Assembly: GCA_016711045.1 (NCBI GenBank)
Contig: JADJTT010000006.1
Coordinates: 1-64,000, forward strand
From: Saprospirales bacterium
GTDB lineage: Bacteria > Bacteroidota > Bacteroidia > Chitinophagales > Saprospiraceae
DNA length: 64,000 nucleotides
Direction of reading: 5' to 3'
Positions 31,820 through 39,978 of the stretch are shown here, piece after piece. Position 1 is the first letter of the stretch. Every line of letters begins with the position of its first letter. A program made the position numbers and the translations under genes. The notes below the pieces were generated by a model that did no database searches, was not told the DNA's origin, and worked only from the letters and a program-made list of their open reading frames with translations.

Positions 31820-32938
31820 ATGCCTTCCACTACAACAAAACGTCCCACCTATTTTGAAGAGTTACGGGAACGAGGTTATTCGCGCCGGGATTTCATGAAA
31901 TTCTGTACCATGATGGCCGCCTATCTTGGCTTGGAGGCCAGTGGCGCCGCGCAAATTGCTCGCTCGTTGGAGAGCACCCCACGTGTTCCGGTAATTTGGT
32001 TACACTTCCAGGAATGTACTTGCTGCAGTGAGTCGTTTATCCGCTCCTCGCACCCGATCGTGGCGGATATCGTGCTCGACAAAATTTCCCTGGACTACAC
32101 GGAAACGCTGATGGCTGCATCGGGTCACCAGGCCGAAGCAGCGATGAAGCAGACGATGGAGAAGTACAACGGCGAATATGTATTGTGTGTGGAAGGGTCG
32201 GTACCGACCGGTGCGGATGGGGTATATTGTTGTATTGGCGGCAAATCATCGATCGACATTCTGCACGAATGTGCCGAGGGTGCGAAAGCCGTTATCTGCT
32301 GGGGCAGTTGCGCCAGCAACGGATGTGTGCAAGCGGCGAAGCCCAATCCGACGGGCGCTACGCCGATCCACAAGCTGATCAAAGGCAAGCCGATCATCAA
32401 GGTGCCGGGCTGTCCGCCGATCGGAGAAGTGATGGCGGGTGTATTGGTACACATCATCACGTTTGGCCGCCTTCCGGAACTCGACCGGGTGGGCCGTCCG
32501 AAAGCGTTTTACTCCAAGCGGGTACACGACAGCTGCTACCGCCGTCCGTTCTACGACGCGGGGCTGTTTGTAGAGACCTTTGACGACGAGAATGCCCAAA
32601 AAGGGTATTGCCTGTATAAAGTAGGGTGTAAAGGGCCGAGCACGTATAATGCCTGCGGGGTTATGCGCTGGAATAACGGCACCAGCTATCCGATCCAATC
32701 GGGGCATGGTTGCTTTGGTTGTAGTGAAGAGAACTTCTGGGATAACGGGCCGATCTACCGGCAAATGGCCGCCTTTCCAGGATTCGGAATAGAGAGTAAC
32801 GCCGATAAGATCGGCATGGTGGCAGCAGGGGTCACTGTTGCGGGTCTTGCCGCCCACGCCATCGGTACCAATCTTCGCAAGACGAAGATCATCGACAAGA
32901 ACATCCAGGAAGGGCGGGAAGCCGAACAAGGACTGTAA
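31820..32938 (+). CDS. hyaA: [NiFe]-hydrogenase small subunit, oxygen-tolerant type
   Basis: A 372-residue small subunit with a Tat signal (RRDFMKF at residues 22-28), starting at ATG 31820. Proximal-cluster cysteines are at 66, 68, 69, 164, 169 and 198. The spacings equal those of E. coli HyaA 17/19/20/115/120/149, so both supernumerary cysteines of the [4Fe-3S] cluster are present (ECTCCSES and WGSCASNGC). Distal and medial cluster motifs follow (HDSCYRRPFYDAG, GYCLYKVGCKGP, HGCFGCSE). A C-terminal helix (IGMVAAGVTVAGLAAHAIG) anchors it to the membrane. It passes electrons from the large subunit to cytochrome b. First gene of hyaABCD. Confidence 0.96.
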   Translation: MPSTTTKRPTYFEELRERGYSRRDFMKFCTMMAAYLGLEASGAAQIARSLESTPRVPVIWLHFQECTCCSESFIRSSHPIVADIVLDKISLDYTETLMAASGHQAEAAMKQTMEKYNGEYVLCVEGSVPTGADGVYCCIGGKSSIDILHECAEGAKAVICWGSCASNGCVQAAKPNPTGATPIHKLIKGKPIIKVPGCPPIGEVMAGVLVHIITFGRLPELDRVGRPKAFYSKRVHDSCYRRPFYDAGLFVETFDDENAQKGYCLYKVGCKGPSTYNACGVMRWNNGTSYPIQSGHGCFGCSEENFWDNGPIYRQMAAFPGFGIESNADKIGMVAAGVTVAGLAAHAIGTNLRKTKIIDKNIQEGREAEQGL

Positions 32939-32966
32939 CCCATTTCTCTAACCTCATTATTTCGTC

Positions 32967-34685
32967 ATGAGTCAACGAATTGTAGTAGATCCTGTCACAC
33001 GCATAGAAGGCCACCTTCGCATCGAAGCCGATATCAGCGACGGTAAAATCACCGACGCGTTTAGTTCCGGCACTATGGTGCGCCTTATTGAAGAGATCCT
33101 AAAGGGTCGCGATCCACGCGACGCCTGGGCCTTCGTAGGCCGGGTATGTGGTGTATGCACCACGGTGCACTCCCTGGCGTCTGTCCGCTCGGTGGAAGAC
33201 GCATTGGGCATCATCATCCCGCCCAACGCAGAACTGGTGCGCAACATCATGTTTTGCACGCAATATATGCACGACCACGTCGTGCACTTCTATCACCTGC
33301 ACGCCCTCGACTGGGTAGATATCGTGTCGGCCCTCAAGGCCGATCCGAAAGCTACTTCCGAAATAGCCCAGAGCATATCGCATTATGCGAAGAGCTCCCC
33401 GGGTTATTTCTCCGACCTGCAGAAGCGCCTCACCAAGTTTGTAGAGAGTGGCCAGCTGGGCATTTTTGCCAACGGCTACTGGGGCCACCCGGCCTATAAG
33501 CTGCCTCCGGAGGTCAACCTCATCGGGGTGGCGCACTACCTGGAGGCGCTTGAGTGGCAAAAGGAGATCGTGAAAGTACACACCATTTTCGGTGGAAAGA
33601 ACCCGCACCCCAACTACCTGGTGGGCGGTATGGCTTGTGCGATCGGGCTCGACGACGTGAGCGGTATCAACGCCGAACGCCTGGCCTATGTACACCAGTT
33701 GCTGAAAGGCGCCAAGGAATTTATCGAGCAGGTATACATCCCCGATCTGCTGGCGATCGCGCCGTACTACCTCGATTGGGGAGCTATCGGCGGCGGGCTG
33801 GGAAGCTATATGGTATATGGCGACCTGCCGACCAACGGTTACAACGACCACAGCAGCTTCAAGTTCCCCTCCGGTGTGATCCTGAACAAAGACATCGCCA
33901 ATGTGATGGAGGTCGACCTGAGGTCGGACGCTGAAGTACAGGAATTCATTTCCAACTCGTGGTATGATTACGAAGGGGGGAATGATGTCGGGCTACACCC
34001 GTGGAAAGGAGAGACCAAGGTCAACTACACCGGGCCGAAACCTCCGTACGACAACCTCAACACCGACGAGAAGTACAGCTTCCTGAAGACGCCGCGCTGG
34101 AAAGGCAATGCAGTAGAAGTAGGTCCGCTGGCTCGTATGTTGGTGGGCTATGCCCGCGGACGCGAGGACTTCAAAGAGGTGGTCGACAGCACCCTGTCGA
34201 AATTGGGCGTGCCGATCACGGCGCTCTTCTCGACCCTGGGCCGCACCGCCGCACGTGGATTGGAATCCATTCTGATTTCCCAATGGGCGTTGGAATTTTA
34301 CGATTCGTTGATCACCAACCTGCGCAACGGCGATGTACGGATGGCCAATATGGAAAAATTCAAGCCCGAGCGTTGGGCGCCCGAAGCTATGGGCGTGGGG
34401 CATACCGAAGCCCCGAGGGGCGCGCTGGCTCACTGGTGTGTGATCAAGGATCAAAAACTGGCCAACTATCAGTTGGTGGTGCCGAGCACCTGGAACGCTT
34501 CGCCGCGTGACAAGGACGGCAACCGCTCGGCTTATGAAGCCGCACTGATGGATACCCCTGTTGCCGATCCGGAACAACCGGTCGAGATCCTGCGTACGAT
34601 CCATTCATTCGATCCATGCCTGGCTTGTGCGGTGCACCTCTACGACGAAGATGGAAAGCACGTCAGCCAAGTGAAGGTTTTATAA
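32967..34685 (+). CDS. hyaB: [NiFe]-hydrogenase large subunit
   Basis: A 572-residue catalytic subunit oxidising H2. Nickel ligands are in RVCGVCTTVH (Cys61, Cys64) and DPCLACAVH (Cys551, Cys554). A 15-residue C-terminal extension after His557 (LYDEDGKHVSQVKVL) is removed by the HyaD protease after nickel insertion. The N-terminal RIVVDPVTRIEGHLRIE is the family signature. It lies 28 nt after hyaA and, folded with it, is exported by the Tat signal of the small subunit. With the six-cysteine small subunit and a cytochrome b it fits group 1d. Confidence 0.97.
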   Translation: MSQRIVVDPVTRIEGHLRIEADISDGKITDAFSSGTMVRLIEEILKGRDPRDAWAFVGRVCGVCTTVHSLASVRSVEDALGIIIPPNAELVRNIMFCTQYMHDHVVHFYHLHALDWVDIVSALKADPKATSEIAQSISHYAKSSPGYFSDLQKRLTKFVESGQLGIFANGYWGHPAYKLPPEVNLIGVAHYLEALEWQKEIVKVHTIFGGKNPHPNYLVGGMACAIGLDDVSGINAERLAYVHQLLKGAKEFIEQVYIPDLLAIAPYYLDWGAIGGGLGSYMVYGDLPTNGYNDHSSFKFPSGVILNKDIANVMEVDLRSDAEVQEFISNSWYDYEGGNDVGLHPWKGETKVNYTGPKPPYDNLNTDEKYSFLKTPRWKGNAVEVGPLARMLVGYARGREDFKEVVDSTLSKLGVPITALFSTLGRTAARGLESILISQWALEFYDSLITNLRNGDVRMANMEKFKPERWAPEAMGVGHTEAPRGALAHWCVIKDQKLANYQLVVPSTWNASPRDKDGNRSAYEAALMDTPVADPEQPVEILRTIHSFDPCLACAVHLYDEDGKHVSQVKVL

Positions 34686-34697
34686 AAATGTAAGGGC

Positions 34698-35459
34698 ATG
34701 AAAGATGTAGTATCAACTCGCCTTCGCCGCGTATACGTATGGGAATTGCCCGTACGTGTTTACCACTGGTTGAATGTGCTGGCCATCCTTGCGCTCTGCG
34801 TGACGGGATACCTGATCGGTGCTCCGCCCGCCGTACAATCGAATGCAGAAGCTTCGCACCGGTACCTGTTTGGCACGATCCGCTTCATCCACTTTGCCGC
34901 AGCCTATATCTTCTTCTTCAATTTCATATTCCGCATCTACTGGGGTTTTGTCGGGAATAAATATGCCGACTGGAAAAATTTCATTCCCACCAACAAGGCC
35001 TTTTTTAAGGATATGTGGGACGTGATCCGCATCGACATCCTGCTGCAGAAGAACAAGGAGCATATGGCCGTGGGGCACAACAAACTGGCCGGGTTTATCT
35101 ATTTCCTGACCTTTATTGTGTTCCTGGTGCAGTGCATTACCGGGTTTGCCTTGTATGCCGATATGAGTACCTGGTGGTTTGCAGATATGTGGGTGCCGGT
35201 AGCCAGGCTGTTCGGAGAAGATTTTAATTTGCGCAACTGGCACCACGCGGCCATGTGGTTTTTCATTGTGTTTGCAATTATTCACGTTTATCTCGTATTT
35301 TTCCACGATTATGTGGAAGCCCGGGGCGAAGCATCCTCCATGAGTGGAGGTTGGAAATTCATTGAAGATGATGCCTGGGAAGAGGAGAAAAAAGAGGAAG
35401 CGGTATTTAAACGGGCTAAGCGGAGCAAGCAGAAAAGAGTTGCAAAAACGGAAAAATGA
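34698..35459 (+). CDS. hyaC: Ni/Fe-hydrogenase b-type cytochrome subunit
   Basis: A 253-residue membrane cytochrome b. Four hydrophobic helices are seen, carrying haem-ligand histidines in LPVRVYHWLNVLAILALCVT, TIRFIHFAAAYIFFFNFIF, AVGHNKLAGFIYFLTF and LRNWHHAAMWFFIVFAIIHV. The motif DYVEARGEASSMSGGWKFI after the last helix is conserved in HyaC. A lysine-rich cytoplasmic tail follows. It anchors the HyaAB dimer and passes electrons to the quinone pool. The stop overlaps the hyaD start (ATGA). Confidence 0.94.
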   Translation: MKDVVSTRLRRVYVWELPVRVYHWLNVLAILALCVTGYLIGAPPAVQSNAEASHRYLFGTIRFIHFAAAYIFFFNFIFRIYWGFVGNKYADWKNFIPTNKAFFKDMWDVIRIDILLQKNKEHMAVGHNKLAGFIYFLTFIVFLVQCITGFALYADMSTWWFADMWVPVARLFGEDFNLRNWHHAAMWFFIVFAIIHVYLVFFHDYVEARGEASSMSGGWKFIEDDAWEEEKKEEAVFKRAKRSKQKRVAKTEK

Positions 35460-35956
35460 GAACCACTCCATCCACTGCCGAAGAGTCGGCGGGCGAGCCA
35501 GAAAAACGAATTCTAATCCTGGGCATCGGCAACTTGCTGATGGGGGATGAAGGATTCGGTGTACATCTCGCCCGCCGGCTGGCAGCGGAAGAATGGCCGG
35601 AAGGCGTCGATGTGGAAGACGGCGGTACCGCAGGCTTCCAGTTGATGAATTTTTTGGATGACTACCCCATGGTCATCCTCGTCGATGCGGCGCTCGAACC
35701 TGAGTCTGCCGGACAGATCCGGCTTATCCAGCCTCGTTTTTCCAAAGACTATCCCAAGGCGCTCAGTACCCATGATATTGGGCTGAAAGACCTGCTCGAC
35801 GGCATGCAACTCCTGGGTCGCATGCCGAATGTGCAGTTATTTGTCGTCAGTATTTCCGACCTACAGCCGCTTTACATCGGGTTGTCGCCGCAATCGGAAG
35901 CCCTCCTGCCAGAGGTTGCAAAGGCAGTGAGGAATTTGGTGGAAAATAGTTTATAA
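35456..35956 (+). CDS. hyaD: Hydrogenase maturation protease
   Basis: A 166-residue HyaD/HoxM-type endopeptidase that trims the large-subunit C-terminus. ILILGIGNLLMGDEGFGVHL contains the nickel-sensing glutamate/aspartate region, VDAALEPESAGQIRLI the middle acidic site, and STHDIGLKDLLDGM the third, histidine-containing motif. The N-terminus has a 15-residue extension before the fold (TTPSTAEESAGEPEK). Translationally coupled to hyaC, as in other hya operons. Confidence 0.94.
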   Translation: MRTTPSTAEESAGEPEKRILILGIGNLLMGDEGFGVHLARRLAAEEWPEGVDVEDGGTAGFQLMNFLDDYPMVILVDAALEPESAGQIRLIQPRFSKDYPKALSTHDIGLKDLLDGMQLLGRMPNVQLFVVSISDLQPLYIGLSPQSEALLPEVAKAVRNLVENSL

Positions 35957-36026
35957 GTTTATGAGGTTTATAGAGTTTATAAGTCTTATTTTTGATGAAT
36001 AAATGAACATATAAACCTCATAAACT
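35950..36026. repeat. TTTATGAGG iterated hairpin after hyaD
   Basis: AGTTTATAAGTTTATGAGGT and TTATAGAGTTTATAAG, then AACATATAAACCTCATAAAC. Same family as 31191-31275 and 36641-36720. It overlaps the last codons of hyaD and fills the gap to the YeeE-type gene. Confidence 0.7.
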
Positions 36027-36035
36027 TTTGCCGAT

Positions 36036-36641
36036 ATGGTACCTGATTTTCTTATTCACCTCCAGCAATTGATCAGCCAGCCGTGGCCTTGGTGGTTTTC
36101 CGGCCCGATGATCGCGATTACGATGTTTTTTCTATTGTGGTTTGGCCGCGAGTTTGGCATTTCAGCCAACTTCAGGGTCATGTGCGCCGCCGATGGCGCA
36201 GATAATTTTGCCGACTTTTTCAAGTTTGACTGGGCTTCACAGGGGTGGAACCTCATGGTCGCGCTGGGCGCTATGTTTGGCGGCTATTTGGCTGCGCACT
36301 ATTTCATCGGCCCGGATGGGGATATCGCCCACGTCTCGACGGCGACGGTAGCGACGCTGCAGAAGATGGATTATTTTGCCAACATGAACCTTCAGGAAGG
36401 GCAGATACCGTTGGTGCCGCCGTTCTATTCCTGGGAAGCGCTGTTTACCTGGCGCGGGCTGTTCATCATCGCCGGAGGAGGGTTGTTGGTGGGCTTTGGC
36501 GCCCGCTACGCCGGTGGTTGTACGTCCGGCCATGCGATCAGCGGGATGTCGGCCCTTCAATTGGGCTCCCTCATCGCGGTTGTCGGCTTCTTCCTGGGTG
36601 GGTTGACGATGACGTATTTCATATTTCCATTGATTTTTTAG
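36036..36641 (+). CDS. YeeE/YedE-type sulfur transport membrane protein, first half
   Basis: A 201-residue membrane protein with four to five helices. The C-terminal motif GGCTSGHAISGMSALQLG is the YeeE/YedE signature, whose cysteine is implicated in thiosulfate transport in this family. The N-terminal half (FPWWFSG-like helices, QGWNLMVALGAMFGGYLAAH) fits the split, two-gene form in Bacteroidota. With 36728-37141 it makes one transporter. Its location directly behind hyaD suggests co-expression with the hydrogenase, but the substrate is inferred from family knowledge only. Confidence 0.85.
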   Translation: MVPDFLIHLQQLISQPWPWWFSGPMIAITMFFLLWFGREFGISANFRVMCAADGADNFADFFKFDWASQGWNLMVALGAMFGGYLAAHYFIGPDGDIAHVSTATVATLQKMDYFANMNLQEGQIPLVPPFYSWEALFTWRGLFIIAGGGLLVGFGARYAGGCTSGHAISGMSALQLGSLIAVVGFFLGGLTMTYFIFPLIF

Positions 36642-36720
36642 TTTATCAGGTTTATAAAGTTTAACAGGTTTATTTGATTAAACCTCATAAACTTCATAAA
36701 CCCCATAAACCTCATAAACA
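36641..36720. repeat. TTTATGAGG iterated hairpin between YeeE halves
   Basis: GTTTATCAGGTTTATAAAGT and TTAACAGGTTTATTTG, then AAACCTCATAAACTTCATAA and ACCCCATAAACCTCATAAAC. It is inside the transcription unit, so it is unlikely to be a simple terminator. Confidence 0.75.
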
Positions 36721-36727
36721 TTGTAAA

Positions 36728-37141
36728 ATGAGACTCAGCAAATTTATATTAGTCGGTATATTCTTTGGCGTTATATTATACAAATCGGAAGCGGTATCGT
36801 GGTTTCGGATTTTTGAGATGTTCCATTTTCAGTCCTTCCACATGTTCGGCATCATATTTTCGGCCATAGCAGTGGGTATTGGGGTGGTACAGGTTATCAA
36901 ATGGCGGCACATGAAGTCGATTGAAGGGAAAGAGATCACGTTTACCCCGAAAGATAAGACCGTGCCCCGCTACCTGATCGGCGGGTTCATTTTTGGACTG
37001 GGTTGGGCGCTGGCCGGCATCTGCCCGGGCCCGATGTTTATCCTGTTGGGAAGTGGGTATACGGTACTCATCGTATTTTTGTCCACCGCGATGTTTGGTA
37101 CTTTTTTATACGGACTTTTGCGGAAGTATTTACCGCATTAA
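36728..37141 (+). CDS. YeeE/YedE-type sulfur transport membrane protein, second half (DUF6691-like)
   Basis: A 137-residue membrane protein from ATG 36728; the 18 residues upstream in frame are translated repeat DNA. Four helices are seen, with RYLIGGFIFGLGWALAGICP then GPMFILLGSGYT carrying the GICPGP motif, the partner of GGCTSG in the first half. Bacteroidota commonly encode this protein as the second half of a split YeeE/YedE transporter. It is followed 9 nt later by the pyruvate-kinase-like gene, so all are likely in one operon. Confidence 0.85.
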   Translation: MRLSKFILVGIFFGVILYKSEAVSWFRIFEMFHFQSFHMFGIIFSAIAVGIGVVQVIKWRHMKSIEGKEITFTPKDKTVPRYLIGGFIFGLGWALAGICPGPMFILLGSGYTVLIVFLSTAMFGTFLYGLLRKYLPH

Positions 37142-37150
37142 AAAACGGCT

Positions 37151-38695
37151 ATGCCCCTTCAACCATCTGCTATTGACCTGCAGGCGTTGATTCGGGATAT
37201 TTCCCGGATCATCGCCGATTTGGAGGGACGGGAGCAGACCTATCGCGATTTGCTCGACCGTGTACAACCGCATTATCTCGAAAGTGCGCGCAACCTGCTG
37301 CACTACCTCACGCTGCGCACGTACGACCTGCGGAGCATACAGAGCCAATTGTCGACACTGGCCATTTCTTCCATCGGCCACTCGGAAGGGTATACCCTGA
37401 CCAACCTGACCAACATCCTGCTGATGCTTCGCCTGCTCAACGGGGAAGAGATCCTCAATCCGCTGGATCAAATGTGCCTGCCACTCAACTACCGGCGAAG
37501 CAGGGAGCAGCTGACCGAAAATACAGCCCGTCTTTTGGGGGAATGTACGCGGGAGAATTGCACCAAGATCATGGTGACTTTTTCCACCGATATTGCCGAT
37601 GATTATGACCTCGTCCGGGAGTTGATCCATGTGGGTATGGACGTGGCCCGGATCAATACGGCCCATGACGGGCCCGAAGAATGGCGGCGGATGGCTGGGC
37701 ACGTGCGCCGGGCATCGGCAGAGCTGGGGCGACCGTGCATGGTATATATGGATCTGGCAGGCCCCAAACTGCGCACGGGGCCGGTACGTCCGGTAAAGGA
37801 CGACGACCGGCCCTATATTCGCCTGTTCAAGGGCGACCGGATCGAGTTGATGCGTAAAAAGGTAATGGGCCGCCCGGGCCAGGTGTCAGCCAATGGAAGA
37901 AAGGTAAGTACTGCCCGGATTTCCACCACTATTCCCGAAATTTTTGACGATGTGCAGATAGGAGAAGCTGTCTGTTTCGACGATGGAAAGATCCGGGGGA
38001 AGGTCGTCGAAATCAGGCCTAAATCTTTTATGGTAGAAGTGACGAGCACCAATTTTAATGGGGCAAAACTCCGGGCCGACAAAGGGATTAATTTCCCCGA
38101 TACCCACATCCATCTGCCTCCGCTGACGGAAACCGATCTGGAGCACCTCGAGATCATTGCCTCCCTGGCCGATGTAGTGGGGTATTCTTTCGTGCGCAAG
38201 CCCTCCGATGTGGAATTTTTATTGAACCGGTTGCGGCTGTTGGGCCGGCCAGATATCGGGCTTACGCTCAAGATAGAGACCAAAGAAGCTTTTGAAAACC
38301 TGCCGATGTTATTGTTTACCGCCATGCAGTGCCCCCGTATCGGGGTGATGATCGCCCGCGGCGATCTGGCGGTGGAGATCGGTTATGAGCGCATCGCCGA
38401 GGTGCAGGAGGAGATCCTGTGGATCTGTGAAGCCGCCCATATACCCGATATCTGGGCTACACAGGTGCTGGACAAACTGGCTCGCAAAGGTATTGCTACC
38501 CGCGCCGAGATCACGGATGCCGCCATGTCGTCCCGCGCCGAATGCGTCATGCTCAACAAGGGCCCGCACATCGTCGAAGCTGTTACCATCCTGGATGATA
38601 TCGTTCGCCGGATGGCCCACCATCAATTCAAGCGGAAGAGCCGCCTCCGTCCTTTGGGGGTGGCGAAGCAGTTTTGGGGGAAAATGCTGGTTTAA
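37151..38695 (+). CDS. Pyruvate-kinase-like protein, divergent
   Basis: A 514-residue protein. An N-terminal helical extension of about 130 residues precedes a pyruvate-kinase barrel: KIMVTFSTDIADDYDLVREL, MDVARINTAHDGPEEW, YMDLAGPKLRTG, LTLKIETKEAFENL and MIARGDLAVEIGYERIAEVQ. Compared with classical enzymes, LDTKGPEIRTG is replaced by MDLAGPKLRTG and the SGETA-containing segment by CVMLNKGPHIVEAVT. The C-terminal regulatory domain is missing. Such proteins form a separate branch whose activity is not certain. It would transfer phosphate between phosphoenolpyruvate and ADP if active. Placement 9 nt after the YeeE-type gene in the hydrogenase operon is unusual. Confidence 0.8.
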   Translation: MPLQPSAIDLQALIRDISRIIADLEGREQTYRDLLDRVQPHYLESARNLLHYLTLRTYDLRSIQSQLSTLAISSIGHSEGYTLTNLTNILLMLRLLNGEEILNPLDQMCLPLNYRRSREQLTENTARLLGECTRENCTKIMVTFSTDIADDYDLVRELIHVGMDVARINTAHDGPEEWRRMAGHVRRASAELGRPCMVYMDLAGPKLRTGPVRPVKDDDRPYIRLFKGDRIELMRKKVMGRPGQVSANGRKVSTARISTTIPEIFDDVQIGEAVCFDDGKIRGKVVEIRPKSFMVEVTSTNFNGAKLRADKGINFPDTHIHLPPLTETDLEHLEIIASLADVVGYSFVRKPSDVEFLLNRLRLLGRPDIGLTLKIETKEAFENLPMLLFTAMQCPRIGVMIARGDLAVEIGYERIAEVQEEILWICEAAHIPDIWATQVLDKLARKGIATRAEITDAAMSSRAECVMLNKGPHIVEAVTILDDIVRRMAHHQFKRKSRLRPLGVAKQFWGKMLV

Positions 38696-38729
38696 TAATA
38701 ATAGACGGCCAGCCGTCTATTATTATTAA
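38692..38729 (+). terminator. 38-bp palindrome after the pyruvate-kinase-like gene
   Basis: TTAATAATAATAGACGGC, loop CA, GCCGTCTATTATTATTAA: an 18-bp stem. The gene's TAA stop (38693-38695) is inside it. It probably ends the hya-yeeE-pyk transcript. Confidence 0.8.
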
Positions 38730-38797
38730 TTTTGAAGCATCAACCAATCCACTGGATTTTCCGTTACTTTGAAACAGTTTTTTTCAAACACCACACT

Positions 38798-39892
38798 ATG
38801 AGTAAGAGCCTGACTCGATGGATATCCCTGGTAGGCATAGGGATTTTGATTGTCGTATTCGTGTTGTACCGCATGGGATATATTGGGGAAAGGACGCCGG
38901 ATCCGGCGGCCTTAGCGCCGGCAGCATCTCCGGAAAATGCCCCTCCGTTGCCCGTAGAAGGTTATTTGGTCAATGCCGCGGTGCTGACTGACAATATTGA
39001 AGTGAGCGGGTCGGCCATCCCGGAGGAGGAAGTGCAGATCACCAGCGAGATCGCGGGGAAAGTGGCGGCTATTTTATTTGAGGAAGGCAAGCGGGTGGAA
39101 AAAGGAGCTGTGTTAGTACGTCTCAACGACGAGGAATGGCGTGCACAGCGGGAGAAGCAGGTAGTACAAAAACACCTGGCGGAAAAGATCGCCAACCGAC
39201 TGAAAGCGCTCTATGAGAAAGAGGGCGTCAGTTTGCAGGAATATGAAGTAGCCGCAGCCGAGGTCGACCGCTATGATGCGGAGATCAAGCTGTTGGATGT
39301 GCAGTTGGATAAAACGGTGATCCGGGCGCCCTTTGGCGGGGTGCTTGGCTTGCGCCAGGTTAGTGAGGGAAGTTACCTGTCGCCAGGTATGCCAATCGTT
39401 TCACTCGTGCGTGTCGATCCCATTCACGTACAGTTTTCCATACCAGAAAAATACAGTGGGGATCTGAAAGTAGGCGGGAAAGTCACTTTTCAACTAGCCG
39501 GCCTTGAGGGGAATTTTCCTGCCACTATTGTGGCCCGCGACCCCAAGATCGATGCCAATACCCGGACCATTACTTTTGAAGCCAAGGCTCCCAACCCGGG
39601 TGGGCGGGTATTGCCGGGCGCTTTCACGCTGGTGAAAGTGCAGTTGCGGGAATTCGACAAAGCATTGATGGTGCCGACGGAGGCCATTGTTCCTGAATTG
39701 GGTGGAAAAAAACTATTTCTCTATCGAAACGGCCAGGCTGTAGGCGTTCCGGTGATAACCGGCATCCGCCAGGATCGTGCGATACAGATCGTGGACGGCC
39801 TGCAGCCGGGTGATACGGTGATTACCAGCGGCATCCTTCAATTGCGCCCGGGAATGCCGGTAAGTATTTCAGGCTGGACCACCATTAAGTAA
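38798..39892 (+). CDS. RND efflux periplasmic adaptor (membrane fusion protein)
   Basis: A 364-residue MexA/AcrA-type adaptor from ATG 38798. An N-terminal membrane anchor (ISLVGIGILIVVFVLYRMGY) is followed by the lipoyl half VQITSEIAGKVAAILFEEGK and the second half GGVLGLRQVSEGSYLSPG, with a short helical hairpin between (HLAEKIANRLKALYEKEGVS). A beta-barrel domain follows (VDPIHVQFSIPEKYSG). It bridges the pump encoded next to an outer-membrane channel, which is not in the window. The stop is 86 nt before the pump's start, a gap filled by repeat DNA. Confidence 0.93.
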   Translation: MSKSLTRWISLVGIGILIVVFVLYRMGYIGERTPDPAALAPAASPENAPPLPVEGYLVNAAVLTDNIEVSGSAIPEEEVQITSEIAGKVAAILFEEGKRVEKGAVLVRLNDEEWRAQREKQVVQKHLAEKIANRLKALYEKEGVSLQEYEVAAAEVDRYDAEIKLLDVQLDKTVIRAPFGGVLGLRQVSEGSYLSPGMPIVSLVRVDPIHVQFSIPEKYSGDLKVGGKVTFQLAGLEGNFPATIVARDPKIDANTRTITFEAKAPNPGGRVLPGAFTLVKVQLREFDKALMVPTEAIVPELGGKKLFLYRNGQAVGVPVITGIRQDRAIQIVDGLQPGDTVITSGILQLRPGMPVSISGWTTIK

Positions 39893-39960
39893 AGACGCCA
39901 TACGTGGCGTCTCCCAGAGTAAAGACGCCATAGAGTAAAGACGCCATACGTGGCGTCTCC
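39890..39960. repeat. GACGCCATACGTGGCGTC hairpin repeat, two and a half copies
   Basis: TAAAGACGCCATACGTGGCG with TCTCC occurs twice, with a half copy (TAAAGACGCCATAGAG) between. Each full copy is a hairpin with stem GACGCCA/TGGCGTC and loop TACG. The half word GATGGCGTCT recurs at 48960-49035 and 51502-51607. Confidence 0.8.
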
Positions 39961-39978
39961 ATGATAAAGTATAAAACT

